64,000 nucleotides of DNA from Agrypnia vestita (lineage: Eukaryota; Arthropoda; Insecta; Trichoptera; Phryganeidae). The notes under the pieces are model-generated. The model was not told the DNA's origin, ran no database searches, and saw only the letters and a list, made by a program, of their open reading frames with translations. The stretch covers positions 62,001 to 126,000 of the forward strand of contig JADDOH010002649.1 of assembly GCA_016648135.1 (NCBI GenBank). Direction: 5' to 3'. Below, piece after piece: positions 10,436 through 19,649 of this stretch (its first letter is position 1; each line of letters starts with the position of its first letter). The translations under genes and the position numbers were made by a program.

Positions 10436-10525
10436 TCGACCATTTTGAATAGAGTATGATTGGTTATTGAATTGAAAATTAGAACCGTTTATTGAATTAC
10501 GATTTTAGGTATGAAGGTATGTTAT
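10430..10525 (+). repeat. Dispersed repeat V, right part
   Basis: Continuation of V after Y. It shares 'tgtcgaccat', 'ttattgaattgaaaat' and 'cgatttta' with 58,862-58,950. Confidence 0.5.
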
Positions 10526-11380
10526 TGTAGATATTTTTACGAAAACGACGAGTAAGATATTCGCTTTCAAAACAAAAATCACAAATTCATTCTTTCAACA
10601 TTCAATGCGGCTGTCATTGTATACTTTTGAAACTTTTGAATACAGAACCGAAAATCGATAAAACATGAAATTGGGCAGGCATTTGGGCTTTTTTGAAAAT
10701 GCACACGTTTTTAGATTCGTCGCATCGTCGAATCATCGTGAGACGACGATTTGAAGACATTTATCACTTGTTTTAGCTATCACAAACCAATAGTTACGTT
10801 TGTACCACTTCAAAAACAAATATTGATAATTTAAAATGTTTTATCAAATACCATATAGACTTAAGAGCTTCTCTTCACTGATGAAGAAGTCTACATGACT
10901 AACAGAGTCCAAAAAAAAAATGTCAACACAATATGTAAATATGTTAGATTTGTATTTGTACCTTATATTGAAATAAATAATAAAAAAAAATCTTGTAAGA
11001 CATCGTATTGTTGTATTAATATACATTTTGAACCAACATGTAAATATCAATTTTCACAATCATGCCAAAGAAGTATAACTTGTACCGCGCGTTAAATACA
11101 GGTAATAAACAAGAATATGAAATGTGGTATTTTGTGATATTAAAGAACAATGGGAAAATCATCGCCAATAATTATAATTCCGTTAGATTACAAGAGATGA
11201 TCTTATTCCGTTAATCAAAATTATAATTATTTCAAAATTGTTTCGTTGGTAATTTTTTCTTTTTACTTTTTTTTTTAAATTAAAAAAAAAAACTCAAAAA
11301 AATAAATCATGTAATAAAATAAATCACAAAAGTATAATTTTTTCTCTTTTTTTGACATCGACTAAATTCCCTCCTCCCTA
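10526..11380. other. Unassigned AT-rich stretch
   Basis: Two short overlapping frames on opposite strands (10,844-11,095) have no recognisable domain. Nothing else seen. Confidence 0.35.
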
Positions 11381-11384
11381 TTTT

Positions 11385-11545
11385 AACCCTACCCTCTCTG
11401 CCCACGATACATTTTCTATACAAATCTACACCGTTTGACAGATCTTAGTCAAATTTTGCGCACTTATTCTTTAGGAGCCGACATAAAAGTACGGCTTTTG
11501 ACGGGTTACAGCCAGTTTAAAATAAAAGAAGCGTAGTACGATATA
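11385..11545 (+). repeat. Dispersed repeat Y, partial
   Basis: 'caaatctacaccgtttgaca', 'gcgcacttattctttagga' and 'tttgacgggttacagccag' match the Y unit. Pieces of the last block recur inverted at 41,077-41,140 and 40,460-40,495. Confidence 0.55.
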
Positions 11546-11898
11546 TAGGTTCAAAGCCACCCTAATGCCCTCCTACGTGACTTCGGGCGTATTTTGTTAA
11601 AGGAGCCGGTTATGTGTGTCAGGGATTACGAGGCGGGTCGCATTGTCTCAACCCCTAAAACCTCAAATATAAGGTTTTCAAAAGAAGCGGAACGGGGTCA
11701 CTGGATCCTGCTTTGTTAAAGTTGTCACGTCGCGGCGTGCACCGGGAGCGCGATGCGTTGTTTGTCCGCCCTAACGAGAAATCCTTTTCCGAGATGTTTT
11801 TCTTCTTTCGTGCTGTACCATTCAAAACTTCACACTCGATTAGCTCGTCACGAATCTTGGCGGCTGATATATTTTATTTCTCCTTTAAGCTAAGTAAT
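11546..11898. other. Unassigned stretch, moderate GC
   Basis: GC-richer than its neighbours between 11,620 and 11,790. The 70-codon + frame here has no recognisable domain. It may belong to a longer unrecognised repeat. Confidence 0.3.
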
Positions 11899-12120
11899 AA
11901 TGCGTCTATTACGTGCGAGAATTGAATGAAATGTACTAGTGAATCTTAAATAAAGTGTTTCCAGCGATAATAAAGCGTTCATACACGAGTGATATATTAC
12001 GAAATAGTGTAATTTAATTAAAAGCATTAAGTTTAATTCGTGTTAAGTGACTTTGTGCGTTTAATAATTAATTATATATATATTCAAGAATACATTCATA
12101 TTTGTGAAGTTATAATTTTA
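11899..12120 (+). mobile_element. Partial LTR (R/U5 part), LTR family 1
   Basis: Shares 'tactagtgaat', 'acgagtgatatatt', 'cgaaatagtgtaattta' and 'aagtgactttgtgcgttt' with the solo LTRs at 20,970 and 46,267. The terminal ACGTGACA is missing; the match fades near 12,080-12,120. Confidence 0.55.
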
Positions 12121-12158
12121 AGAACAAAGTTCACAACAATATTCACGGAAATATAGAG

Positions 12159-12232
12159 GGCTACTGTAGCTTAGTGGTCAGAGCACCGGCCCCGGAAAGA
12201 AGGTGACCTGGGTTCGAATCCCAGTAGTAGCC
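12159..12232 (+). mobile_element. tRNA-like sequence, probable SINE head or tRNA pseudogene
   Basis: A 74-nt unit. Acceptor GGCTACT (12,159-12,165) pairs perfectly with AGTAGCC (12,226-12,232). The T arm CTGGG-TTCGAAT-CCCAG is perfect. The A box TAGCTTAGTGG and B box GGTTCGAATCC both match consensus. The anticodon arm does not form a 5-bp stem with a 7-nt loop, and the D stem has three pairs. Intact polymerase III boxes with a broken anticodon arm favour a SINE head or pseudogene over a working tRNA, so no anticodon is assigned. Confidence 0.6.
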
Positions 12233-12275
12233 TAATATTTTTTCGTGTATTAGATTTTTCTGTATGTCTTTCTAA

Positions 12276-12770
12276 TTGACTAGCTGTGCCCGCGAGGCTT
12301 CGCACGCGTAAATTTTCAGTACATGTTTGGATCGTCATAGAATATTCGCGAACCTTCTAGAACACGCTCCTTCCAGAACTTTCAAGAAATTTATTGAATG
12401 TACAGGAACCTTCTAGACACACCGACACATTCCGCACTCAGTTTAGAACTTTATAGAACTTTCGGGAATTTTCTAGAACCTTCTCCTTCCAGAACTTTCT
12501 AGAGCAGGTTTTTCCGGAATCTTCTAGACTCACCGACACAGTCGGCGCGCCTATTTTGAAACAATCTGAAGCATTTGCGGCCTTTCCATAATAAAACAAT
12601 GCGTTAGAAAGCACATTTTCGTCACCCACTCCCACCCACCCACAGCCACCCCCGCCAAACTCGCATATTTTCGATGTGACACCAAGGACTATCCACCACT
12701 ATAACCACCGGTGGGTGGTTGTGGCTGGTTGTGGAGAAAACTTGGCGGGTAGGGAAACACGGGTTTCTTT
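12276..12770 (+). repeat. Repeat segment upstream of X, beginning GCTGTGCCCGCG
   Basis: Starts with 'actagctgtgcccgcgaggc' and 'ttcgcacgcgt', a motif widely dispersed in arthropod repeats (recalled, not searched). It contains the heat-shock-element array, then a C-rich/G-rich inverted segment around 12,620-12,740 (ccacc...ggtgg). It runs directly into repeat X at about 12,765. No coding capacity. Confidence 0.5.
12340..12529. promoter_or_regulatory. Array of heat-shock-element pentamers
   Basis: Alternating GAA and TTC triplets with exact 2-nt spacing. Run 1 at 12,340-12,362: GAA-TTC-GAA-TTC-GAA, all perfect. Run 2 at 12,371-12,388: TTC-GAA-TTC-GAA. A shorter run starts at 12,406. Run 3 at 12,446-12,483 has eight triplets, of which only the second is imperfect (TTA). 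Run 4 at 12,487-12,504 and run 5 at 12,512-12,529 have four triplets each, with one imperfect end. HSF trimers bind three such pentamers, so this is a strong candidate binding region. Function is inference. Confidence 0.7.
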
Positions 12771-13081
12771 TTACTCCCTTTACATTAACTCGTGGCGACT
12801 GCTTGCTTGCTTGCCGGCTTGCCGAAGAAAAAAAAATTGGATCGATTTTTGACCCTTTTCCCGTGATCCAATCGAGCCGAAACTTTGCAAGAAGACACGT
12901 GGCGACGATCAAGAAGATCTATCAAATTTTCGTTAAAAAAATTAATAATTATAGTATAATTTCGGGTTTTTAGAAATTTTAATGGTTTTTTCAAATTGGA
13001 ATCATTAAAAAAGTTTGATTACTAGCAACGGCGGCCCGATAACGTCGCGGAATATTTTCGAAATTTGAATTACTCCATCGG
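12765..13081 (+). repeat. Dispersed repeat X, left part (split by RTE)
   Basis: Contains 'ttactccctttacattaact', 'gatccaatcgagccgaaact' and 'gacgatcaagaagatctatc' in the same order as at 6,190. The remainder, including 'actttgtttttatgggtta', lies beyond the RTE insertion at 16,159-16,372. Confidence 0.7.
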
Positions 13082-13187
13082 TATACATAATAGGTATACA
13101 TAATATATACCACCCCCTAGAAATACATCCATAAATCAAAAATGGAAGAATATAACATATCTTGCAACATTAAACTGCAGAACGCTA

Positions 13188-15941
13188 ATGACAGATAATA
13201 GATTGGAAGAATTGGAAGAAGCCATAAAATTTATAAAATGGGATATTATTGGCCTCTGTGAAGTAAGAAGAATAGGAGAAGAGATACGAGAATATAATGA
13301 TTACATTTTCTATTTCTATGGCGAAAAACAAGGCATGTACGGAATGGGTTTCTTAATAAAGAAATACCTGAAAGACAATATAATCAGTTTTCAAGGAATA
13401 TCAGACAGAATTGCAATCCTCAATATACAGTTGCCTGAAGGTAAACATCCATCGACGATCATCCAAGTCCACGCCCCCCATGAACAAGATACGAAGATAG
13501 CGAAAGATAAATTTTACAGAGACCTGACAGAATCAATGCAAAAGACTAACAAATGCATAATCCTGATGGGAGACCTTAATGCCAAGGTAGGCAGTAAATC
13601 AAATAAAGATGAATTTGTCTTAGGAGATTACAGCAGTGGAGAAAGAAATGACAATGGACAGCGGCTCATAGAATTTGCTTTTGCAAATAATCTTAAGATT
13701 ATGAACAGCTTCTTCAAAAAAGGAATGAAAAGAAAGTGGACATGGATATCCCCAAACGGTAGAGATAAAAATGAAATTGATTTCATTCTGACAAGGGAAA
13801 AAAGGATATTTAGGGACGTCGATGTAGTGAATAAGCTAAACTTCAATACAGATCATAGAATGGTAAGAGGAGTTATACAAAATGAAAATAACAAATCAAG
13901 AAAGCATATTACATCGTCAACCAAAAATGTGAGAATAAGATCGCCTATACCAATAAATGTCTTAAATGAATTAGAAAATACTTTAAAAGATATCGAAAGA
14001 CCCAAAACACTACAAGAAAAGTATGTTCTCCTAGAGAAGGCACTGATGCACGCAAACAAATTGTGTACTAAAGAAGTGAAGAAAAATAAATTAGGAGATG
14101 AAACAATAAAATTAATGAATGAGAGGAACATAATGTTAGAGAAACGAAATGACAATCGTCAAAACATCACGATTATCAGTAAAAAAATCCTAGCATCAAT
14201 ACGAAAACACAAGAAAGCTGAGAGACTGAAAGTACTAAAAGAACACATAGAGAAAACAGGCGGAATTAAAAAAGGTCTAAAACAACTGAAAGAATACACA
14301 CAATGGATACCTAACATGAAAATAAAAAATATGAAGAATAATGAGAAATCGACGACAAAAAGATCATCAATAGCTAGAGAAGCGACAGAATTCTACAAGA
14401 AACTTTACACGGAGAGAGACAAAACTACATTCACAGAAACTGATAATTATACTCGTGAAGAAGAAATATCTTGCATATTAGAAAGTGAAGTCATAAAAGC
14501 TATAAAAACACAAAAAAGTGGAAAAGCATCCGGTGAAGATAAAATTTCAAATGAGCTACTGAAAGACACCTTGTCCGTAATATCCAAACCTGTGACGCAT
14601 CTATTCAACGAAATATTGGATACTGAACAGATACCAACTCAATGGACGAAGTCCACTATTGTCCTATTACATAAAAAGGGAGATAAGAACGAAATAAACA
14701 ACTATAGGCCAATCTGTCTAATGTCAAATTTATACAAAGTGTTTTCAAAAATAATACTTGATCGAATATCGAAACACCTAGAAGAACACCAACCAAGAGA
14801 ACAAGCTGGGTTTCGCACCGATTATTCTACCATCGATCATATCCATGTGGTAAAACAAATCATCGAAAAACTTAATGAATATGGTCAGCATTACTACATG
14901 GCATTTGTCGACTACAACAAGGCTTTCGACTCTCTGAGTCATAACTATATCTGGAAGACGCTAGAAAACCAGGGCGTAGAAAGCAAATATATAAAAATCA
15001 TAAAAGAAATATATAAAAACTCCACAGCAACGGTCCAACTTGAACAGCGAGGAGAGGAATTTAGTATTCAAAGGGGTGTTAGGCAAGGTGATCCACTTTC
15101 CCCAAAAATTTTCACAGCCGTGTTAGAAAATATATTCAGAAATATAGATTGGGAAGACTTCGGAATAAATGTAAATGGAACAAACCTAAATCACCTAAGA
15201 TTCGCTGATGATATCGTGATATTCGCAGAGAGACCAGACATGCTACAAACTATGTTACAGCAATTAGACAATGAAAGCAGGAAAGTAGGTTTGACAATGA
15301 ACCCAACGAAGACTAAGGTGATGACAAATACAACAAAGGAGAACATAGAAATCGGACAGGAAAGCATCGAATATGTTGAAGAATACGTATACTTAGGACA
15401 ACTAATATCAATAAAAGACCAATATTCAAAAGAAATCGACAGAAGAGTAAACAATACTTGGAAGCGGTACTGGTCGCTAAAAGAAATAGTGAAAAATGAT
15501 AGAATACCAATGTCGGTAAAAAGCAAAGTATACAACACGTGCATTCTCCCATGTCTCACTTATGGGTGCCAAACTTGGCCTGCTACGAGCAAAAACAGCC
15601 AAAAACTCGCAGTTTGCCAACGCAACATGGAGCGGAGTATGCTAAACATAAGGCTTTATGACAGGTGGACGAATACAAAAATAAGGAAAAAGACAAAAGT
15701 TAGCGATGTTATACAAAAAGTAAAAAAACTCAAATGGAACTGGACTGGTCATGTTATGAGAACAAGCAGAGAAAAGTGGACGAAAGACGTAATGGAATGG
15801 TATCCCAGAAATGGAAAAAGACAAAAAGGACGTCAAATTAAGAGATGGGAAGATGACCTACCAAAAGGATGGAGAAGAATAGCTCACGACAGAGACGAGT
15901 GGAAAAAACTAGGGGAGGCCTATGTCAGAGAGACAACCTGA
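13188..15941 (+). CDS. Endonuclease-reverse transcriptase polyprotein (RTE type)
   Basis: 917 codons without a stop from the first ATG. Residues 1-230 are an apurinic-type (EEP fold) endonuclease: MGDLNAKVG near 127-135 and TDHRMVRG near 221-228, the D-H pair being catalytic. The reverse transcriptase follows: YRPICLMSNLYKVFSK, then FVDYNKAFDS with D575, GVRQGDPLSPK near 630, and the catalytic FADD at 672-675. Then come EYVYLGQLIS and a C-terminal GHVMR/GRQIKRWEDD region. The protein would nick target DNA and prime reverse transcription of its own RNA. The frame is open upstream to 13,104. That extension encodes ITYLATLNCRTL and includes the conserved first-motif Asn at 13,173-13,175, so the ATG start probably misses part of the endonuclease. 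Confidence 0.9.
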   Translation: MTDNRLEELEEAIKFIKWDIIGLCEVRRIGEEIREYNDYIFYFYGEKQGMYGMGFLIKKYLKDNIISFQGISDRIAILNIQLPEGKHPSTIIQVHAPHEQDTKIAKDKFYRDLTESMQKTNKCIILMGDLNAKVGSKSNKDEFVLGDYSSGERNDNGQRLIEFAFANNLKIMNSFFKKGMKRKWTWISPNGRDKNEIDFILTREKRIFRDVDVVNKLNFNTDHRMVRGVIQNENNKSRKHITSSTKNVRIRSPIPINVLNELENTLKDIERPKTLQEKYVLLEKALMHANKLCTKEVKKNKLGDETIKLMNERNIMLEKRNDNRQNITIISKKILASIRKHKKAERLKVLKEHIEKTGGIKKGLKQLKEYTQWIPNMKIKNMKNNEKSTTKRSSIAREATEFYKKLYTERDKTTFTETDNYTREEEISCILESEVIKAIKTQKSGKASGEDKISNELLKDTLSVISKPVTHLFNEILDTEQIPTQWTKSTIVLLHKKGDKNEINNYRPICLMSNLYKVFSKIILDRISKHLEEHQPREQAGFRTDYSTIDHIHVVKQIIEKLNEYGQHYYMAFVDYNKAFDSLSHNYIWKTLENQGVESKYIKIIKEIYKNSTATVQLEQRGEEFSIQRGVRQGDPLSPKIFTAVLENIFRNIDWEDFGINVNGTNLNHLRFADDIVIFAERPDMLQTMLQQLDNESRKVGLTMNPTKTKVMTNTTKENIEIGQESIEYVEEYVYLGQLISIKDQYSKEIDRRVNNTWKRYWSLKEIVKNDRIPMSVKSKVYNTCILPCLTYGCQTWPATSKNSQKLAVCQRNMERSMLNIRLYDRWTNTKIRKKTKVSDVIQKVKKLKWNWTGHVMRTSREKWTKDVMEWYPRNGKRQKGRQIKRWEDDLPKGWRRIAHDRDEWKKLGEAYVRETT

Positions 15942-15961
15942 CCAACAAACTGGCTGCTTAA

Positions 15962-16088
15962 ATGACATTTACTACGTATATTTATGTGTATGTATATGTA
16001 TATGTATGTGTATATGTGTATATATGTGTATGTATGTGTGTATATATATGTGTATGTATATGTATGTATGTGTATGTATTTACTTATG
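15962..16088. repeat. TATG/TATATG microsatellite in RTE 3' UTR
   Basis: About 120 bp of interrupted TATG, TGTA and TATATG units directly after the RTE stop codon. Likely arose within the element's 3' region. Confidence 0.85.
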
Positions 16089-16158
16089 TTAAAAATTGTT
16101 AAAATGGTCAGTGAATAAAGGCTTTATTTATTTATTTATTTATTATACATAATAGGTA

Positions 16159-16372
16159 CGAATTTCGAAAATCTAAATTGACTGACAAATCTTTTTAGAA
16201 TTTAATCTTCAAAGCATGAAGTTTCTTATCAAAGCTCAAAACATCTGACATTTTAGAAATATATTAAATTACTGTAAGTTAAGTGTTATGTTACATGTTT
16301 TAATATGTGTTTAATTGTTGTTACATTTTACAAAGAAGGGAGTATAATAAAAACTTTGTTTTTATGGGTTAG
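16159..16372 (+). repeat. Dispersed repeat X, right part
   Basis: Resumes after the RTE target duplication. The end 'aaaaactttgtttttatggg' matches 6,488-6,507 and the inverted copy at 28,990. Confidence 0.6.
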
Positions 16373-17063
16373 TTTTTTTTTAATTTAATTTTTTTATTTG
16401 GTCATCCAACAGGGAGAAACCATCGCTTAGTAAGATGAAATACAAAAAAAAAAAATAGTTAAATGTCTCCCCCAATTAAAGGATAACACAAATAGGACCA
16501 ATAACCAAATAACCATAGATAAGTCAATTTATCAATGACAGAAAAAACATCATTTAACCGTTTATTTCAAATTAAACTTTAACATAGATACAAAGGGGCT
16601 CGTGATGTATATAATATACATGTTCAGGGAGGGGGACGAGTTTCTGGTATCTGCCTCACCATATGACGATACTCTTCAAATTTAGTGTTAAAAATATCTA
16701 TTGAATTTAAAAGGTAATTATAATCTGAGCATATGCGTGGAATGGGAAAGGATTTCCTATTGTTGGTTTGATAAATTGGAAGGAAAAAGAGGTACTTTTG
16801 TCTGATACGTCGGAATGGGACGTGGAAAGCTAGCAGAGGTGGTGATTTCAGGAGGATCAACAAGGTTATGAATTATTTGTAAAAGAAAGGATTCATCTGA
16901 AAATATTCGCCTGTTTTCTACAAACGTCAGAACAACTTTACTTCTAAAATTTATTTTTTCGCAAAACATATAAAAAGCAGTCAACGCCCTGTACGGGCAT
17001 GTCAGTCTCTCAACTACCCCAGGCGTAGGTCGGAGGCCTTGTTCCGTCGAAGTTTTTATCATT
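16373..17063 (-). mobile_element. LINE 3'-end fragment
   Basis: The minus frames 16,757-17,062 and 16,624-16,863 join by one frameshift. They read CEKINFRSKVVLTFVENRRI, HNLVDPPEITTSASF, HVPFRRIRQKYLFFLPIYQT and LLNSIDIFNTKFEEYRHM. This is the C-terminal region of a CR1/Jockey-like reverse transcriptase. The 3' UTR extends to a T-rich tail at 16,373-16,398. The catalytic part is missing (5' truncation at about 17,063). Confidence 0.75.
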
Positions 17064-17560
17064 GTCTTTATTATCGTAATAATGTACAGCTTGTAATTGT
17101 TTTATCAGTAAATAAATTAATCTAACATTCCATTACAGGAATTTCCGTACAAAACAGATGGTGACCATAAAGCAGCCTTCTTCTCATTCATCGTTCACCT
17201 CAAATTGGTAGCTACCAACGCTCAACTTTACCCCTCAAATATTCTTTATAGTAACTTCATCCTGTCCTGAATGTGAAAAATAACACTCTTTCCATCATCT
17301 AATCGAGCTGAAATTTTGCACATCGACTTGATGTCTATAACAATGCATTCTTACACACATTTGGTGTCACACATACACAACACTCATAAAAAAATGCACA
17401 TTTATCTTAGATTTTTGGGCAAGTACCTACATCCTGGTAATATTCTAAATTTATTTAAATCAAGGACATTTTAGAAGTAATTATTTATTTATTTAAAATT
17501 GCTACAGAACAAAACAAAAGCTATTTGATATTCTGTAAAATGATTTTGTTTGTTGTGGCC
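17064..17560. other. Mostly unassigned; small X relic
   Basis: 17,285-17,345 ('tctaatcgagctgaaatttt') is a degenerate piece of repeat X. Nothing else recognised. Confidence 0.4.
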
Positions 17561-17561
17561 C

Positions 17562-17720
17562 TCGTAGTTCAGTGGGTTTGACACTGGATCCTCACACCAA
17601 AGGTTCCGGGTTCAATTCCGGTGAGGTCAGAATTAATCTATGTGATTGACACATGCCTGGGTGTTTTGCGCTTCTGTGATTGGGCTTCTTGGCCTCTTGA
17701 AGCGTAAATAAAATAACAGA
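17562..17720 (+). mobile_element. tRNA-derived SINE, family S2
   Basis: A tRNA-like head with A box TAGTTCAGTGG (17,571-17,581) and B box GGTTCAATTCC, with a T arm of CCGGG/CCGG type. It is followed by an unrelated body containing 'tgggcttcttggcctcttga' and an A-rich end. The acceptor pairing is imperfect, so it is a SINE rather than a tRNA gene. Confidence 0.65.
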
Positions 17721-18002
17721 AAGATTGCTTTGACGCAAGAACTAAATATTATCTCGATTAACAACTTGTAAAGTGGTCGTGCTAGAGAGCCGAGTGCCTA
17801 TGGCAATTTTATTTTTATTTCTGTGTGCGATTTTATATTTTAACTACTTCTTATTGTTATGTAGCCATGTGATTTTGAAATTAAATATATTTTTGTAATA
17901 TAACTTACCTCGTTATTTCCACGCCTCTTTGTCACTTGCACATATTTTGAAACAATAAATCTACAACGTTTTAACATTATGTTCTTTGATTCAAATCAAA
18001 TA

Positions 18003-18262
18003 ACATATGAGATATCTTAATAACAACAATTTTTCCGAATTTTCCAACCACCTCATAGAAAATAATCATAAATTTGACCCAAAAATAGGGATAAAATTTT
18101 TAAATAATAATAATAAAGGTTTAAAATTGAATAATTTAGAAATTTTTTACATTAGGGAGGTGCTGAATAATAGAGTACCTCTCATTAATAACCAAATTAA
18201 TTATCCATTTTCCTCACTCTCTCTCGTTAGATTCCTGAATTGTTCAGTAGGCTATAATTAAT
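18003..18262 (+). mobile_element. PLE GIY-YIG endonuclease C-terminal fragment
   Basis: The frame 18,007-18,261 reads RYLNNNNFSEFSNHLIENNH, then KGLKLNNLEIFYIREVLNNR and NQINYPFSSLS. This pattern ('S.FSNHLIENNH', then 'LN.LE..YI...LNN...LN.Q') is the second half of the GIY-YIG domain that ends Penelope-like reverse transcriptases. The GIY and YIG motifs are missing at the 5' side. A hammerhead motif lies about 100 bp downstream, the order expected at the end of a PLE. Confidence 0.75.
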
Positions 18263-18354
18263 ACATGCTTGTCTCTGACAACATTAACACGCATGTGAGC
18301 AATAGTGGTGATAGTTTAACAATACTATGGTTGTGAATATAGTAGTGAAGTGTT

Positions 18355-18396
18355 GGTCCTGACGAAAAGACGGGTACGTCTCGAAACCGGTAGACC
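18355..18396 (+). ncRNA. Hammerhead ribozyme motif, PLE type (copy 5)
   Basis: Stem I is GGTC (18,355-18,358) with GACC (18,393-18,396). CTGACGA is at 18,359-18,365. Stem II is AGACG/CGTCT with a GGTA loop (18,368-18,381). GAAA is at 18,383-18,386. Stem III ACCGGT is a perfect palindrome, giving GTA at the cleavage site. It lies in cis with the GIY-YIG fragment, supporting PLE origin. Confidence 0.8.
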
Positions 18397-18429
18397 GTAA
18401 ATCTGGTAGTGGTTTTTAGTTTAAAGTTT

Positions 18430-19405
18430 ACTAACATTCTGTCAACATATGCTTGTAAACGTCATTCCAAAGCCGGTGTCATTGAATAATAAACCTTAAC
18501 TGATTATACAAAATGTTATATTCATGAATTATTTAATCAATATTTTGCAAGACAGTGCTTGCATACAAAATTGGGTCGATGGATTGAAATTTTTCCTTAA
18601 TAAGTAGATACCGATCATACAACTTATCTCAAGGGCCTCGTCAGATCGTTAGTAACCGAGGGCCCTCCATAAATATGCAGCCTTCCTCAAAATACAAGGA
18701 GAGGGATAGAGGCAGCATTTTTGTATTTGAATATCGGGCGCGTTCATTAATTTGTACAGGAGTGAATGAAGTGTTAAGCACGTCTGCAACAATTCACTAA
18801 TTAATTGGGGATTGTTGCCGGCGCGGAGGGAATTTAGCTAACAAAGTTAACTTTTGAGAGGGAATTTAAAATACACTGTCCGTCTTCTTTAGTCACACTA
18901 GAAGCTAAAGCTATCAGGTAACAAAAAGGCTCGCGAGGACCTTAATACTATTACGGGAGGTTAAAAAGAGATTACCTAGAGAATTCCTCGTAAGACGACA
19001 ATAACACGGAAGCTTGTATCGTCTTCTAGAACAATCTCAATTATCTACAATACTCGGAGATGCCTGGAACCGCCAAGAAGCGACCGGAGCCTTTTCCTAA
19101 ACACAAGAAAGGAAAATAATCTAAAATAAAAGAGTCATGGAAAATTAATGACGTCATTGAATTATGAAATCTGTTTGATGTGGTTTTTGGCAAAGTTGCA
19201 CCGTATTTTTTCAAAGATTCGAATTTCCTTTGTGATTTGATACTTGCAAGAAGCAAAAAGCAAAAAGATCAATATGCGATCGACTAGATTATTTATTTTT
19301 ACTAACTTAATTATAACTGTATTTTATATGTATTTTCTAAGAACACAATTAGGTACTGGATTTAGCTCACAGAAGGATAATCATTAATTTAGAAAAATTA
19401 TAAAA
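18430..19405. other. Unassigned stretch
   Basis: Contains a locally GC-richer block (18,640-18,840) and short chance frames. No gene or repeat recognised. Confidence 0.35.
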
Positions 19406-19419
19406 CTCTCATGAAGATG

Positions 19420-19490
19420 AAGTTGGATATATGGAAGTCTTAATAAGGTGACCAAAGAGTTTGTGACCTGTAGTACTAATTTGTGTATTC
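19420..19490 (+). repeat. Repeat Z fragment
   Basis: 'tggaagtcttaataaggtga' and 'gagtttgtgacctgta' match 56,762-56,800. Other parts of Z are missing. Confidence 0.5.
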
Positions 19491-19512
19491 TTGTGGACTA
19501 CTGTGTACACAA

Positions 19513-19555
19513 TAATCCTGAAGATGAGAACATTGTTCTCGAAACATGGAGAATT
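19513..19555 (+). ncRNA. Degenerate hammerhead motif (copy 6)
   Basis: Core CTGAAGA (19,518-19,524), stem II GAGAAC/GTTCTC with ATT loop (19,526-19,540), GAAA (19,541-19,544), then ACATGGA. The sister copy at 57,833 has ACATGTA, so the U needed at the cleavage site has become G. Predicted inactive. Confidence 0.65.
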
Positions 19556-19649
19556 TTTAATCTAATAAAGTGGTGAAAACAAAGTGATTTGTGTTTTATT
19601 TTAATTTCCTTAAAATATTTGAAATAAGATAGCTGTATATAGAACACAT

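Larger units (their letters stand above)
13097..16143 (+). mobile_element. RTE-clade non-LTR retrotransposon, nearly complete
   Basis: The insertion is delimited by a perfect 15-bp direct repeat TATACATAATAGGTA at 13,082-13,096 and 16,144-16,158. It has one long frame, a short 3' UTR with a TATG/TATATG microsatellite (about 15,965-16,085), and a 3' tail of TTTA repeats (16,125-16,143). Short 3' UTRs with simple-repeat tails are typical of RTE elements. The 5' end lacks a start codon before the conserved first motif, so slight 5' truncation is likely. The intact frame and duplication suggest fairly recent insertion. Confidence 0.9.

Noticed and set aside
12159..12232. Functional tRNA gene
   Set aside because: The acceptor and T arm are perfect, but the anticodon arm does not fold as 5 bp plus 7-nt loop, so no anticodon can be assigned.
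13628..14155. Antisense frames inside the RTE gene
   Set aside because: These minus-strand frames lie within the coding RTE frame and show the biased composition of an antisense shadow.
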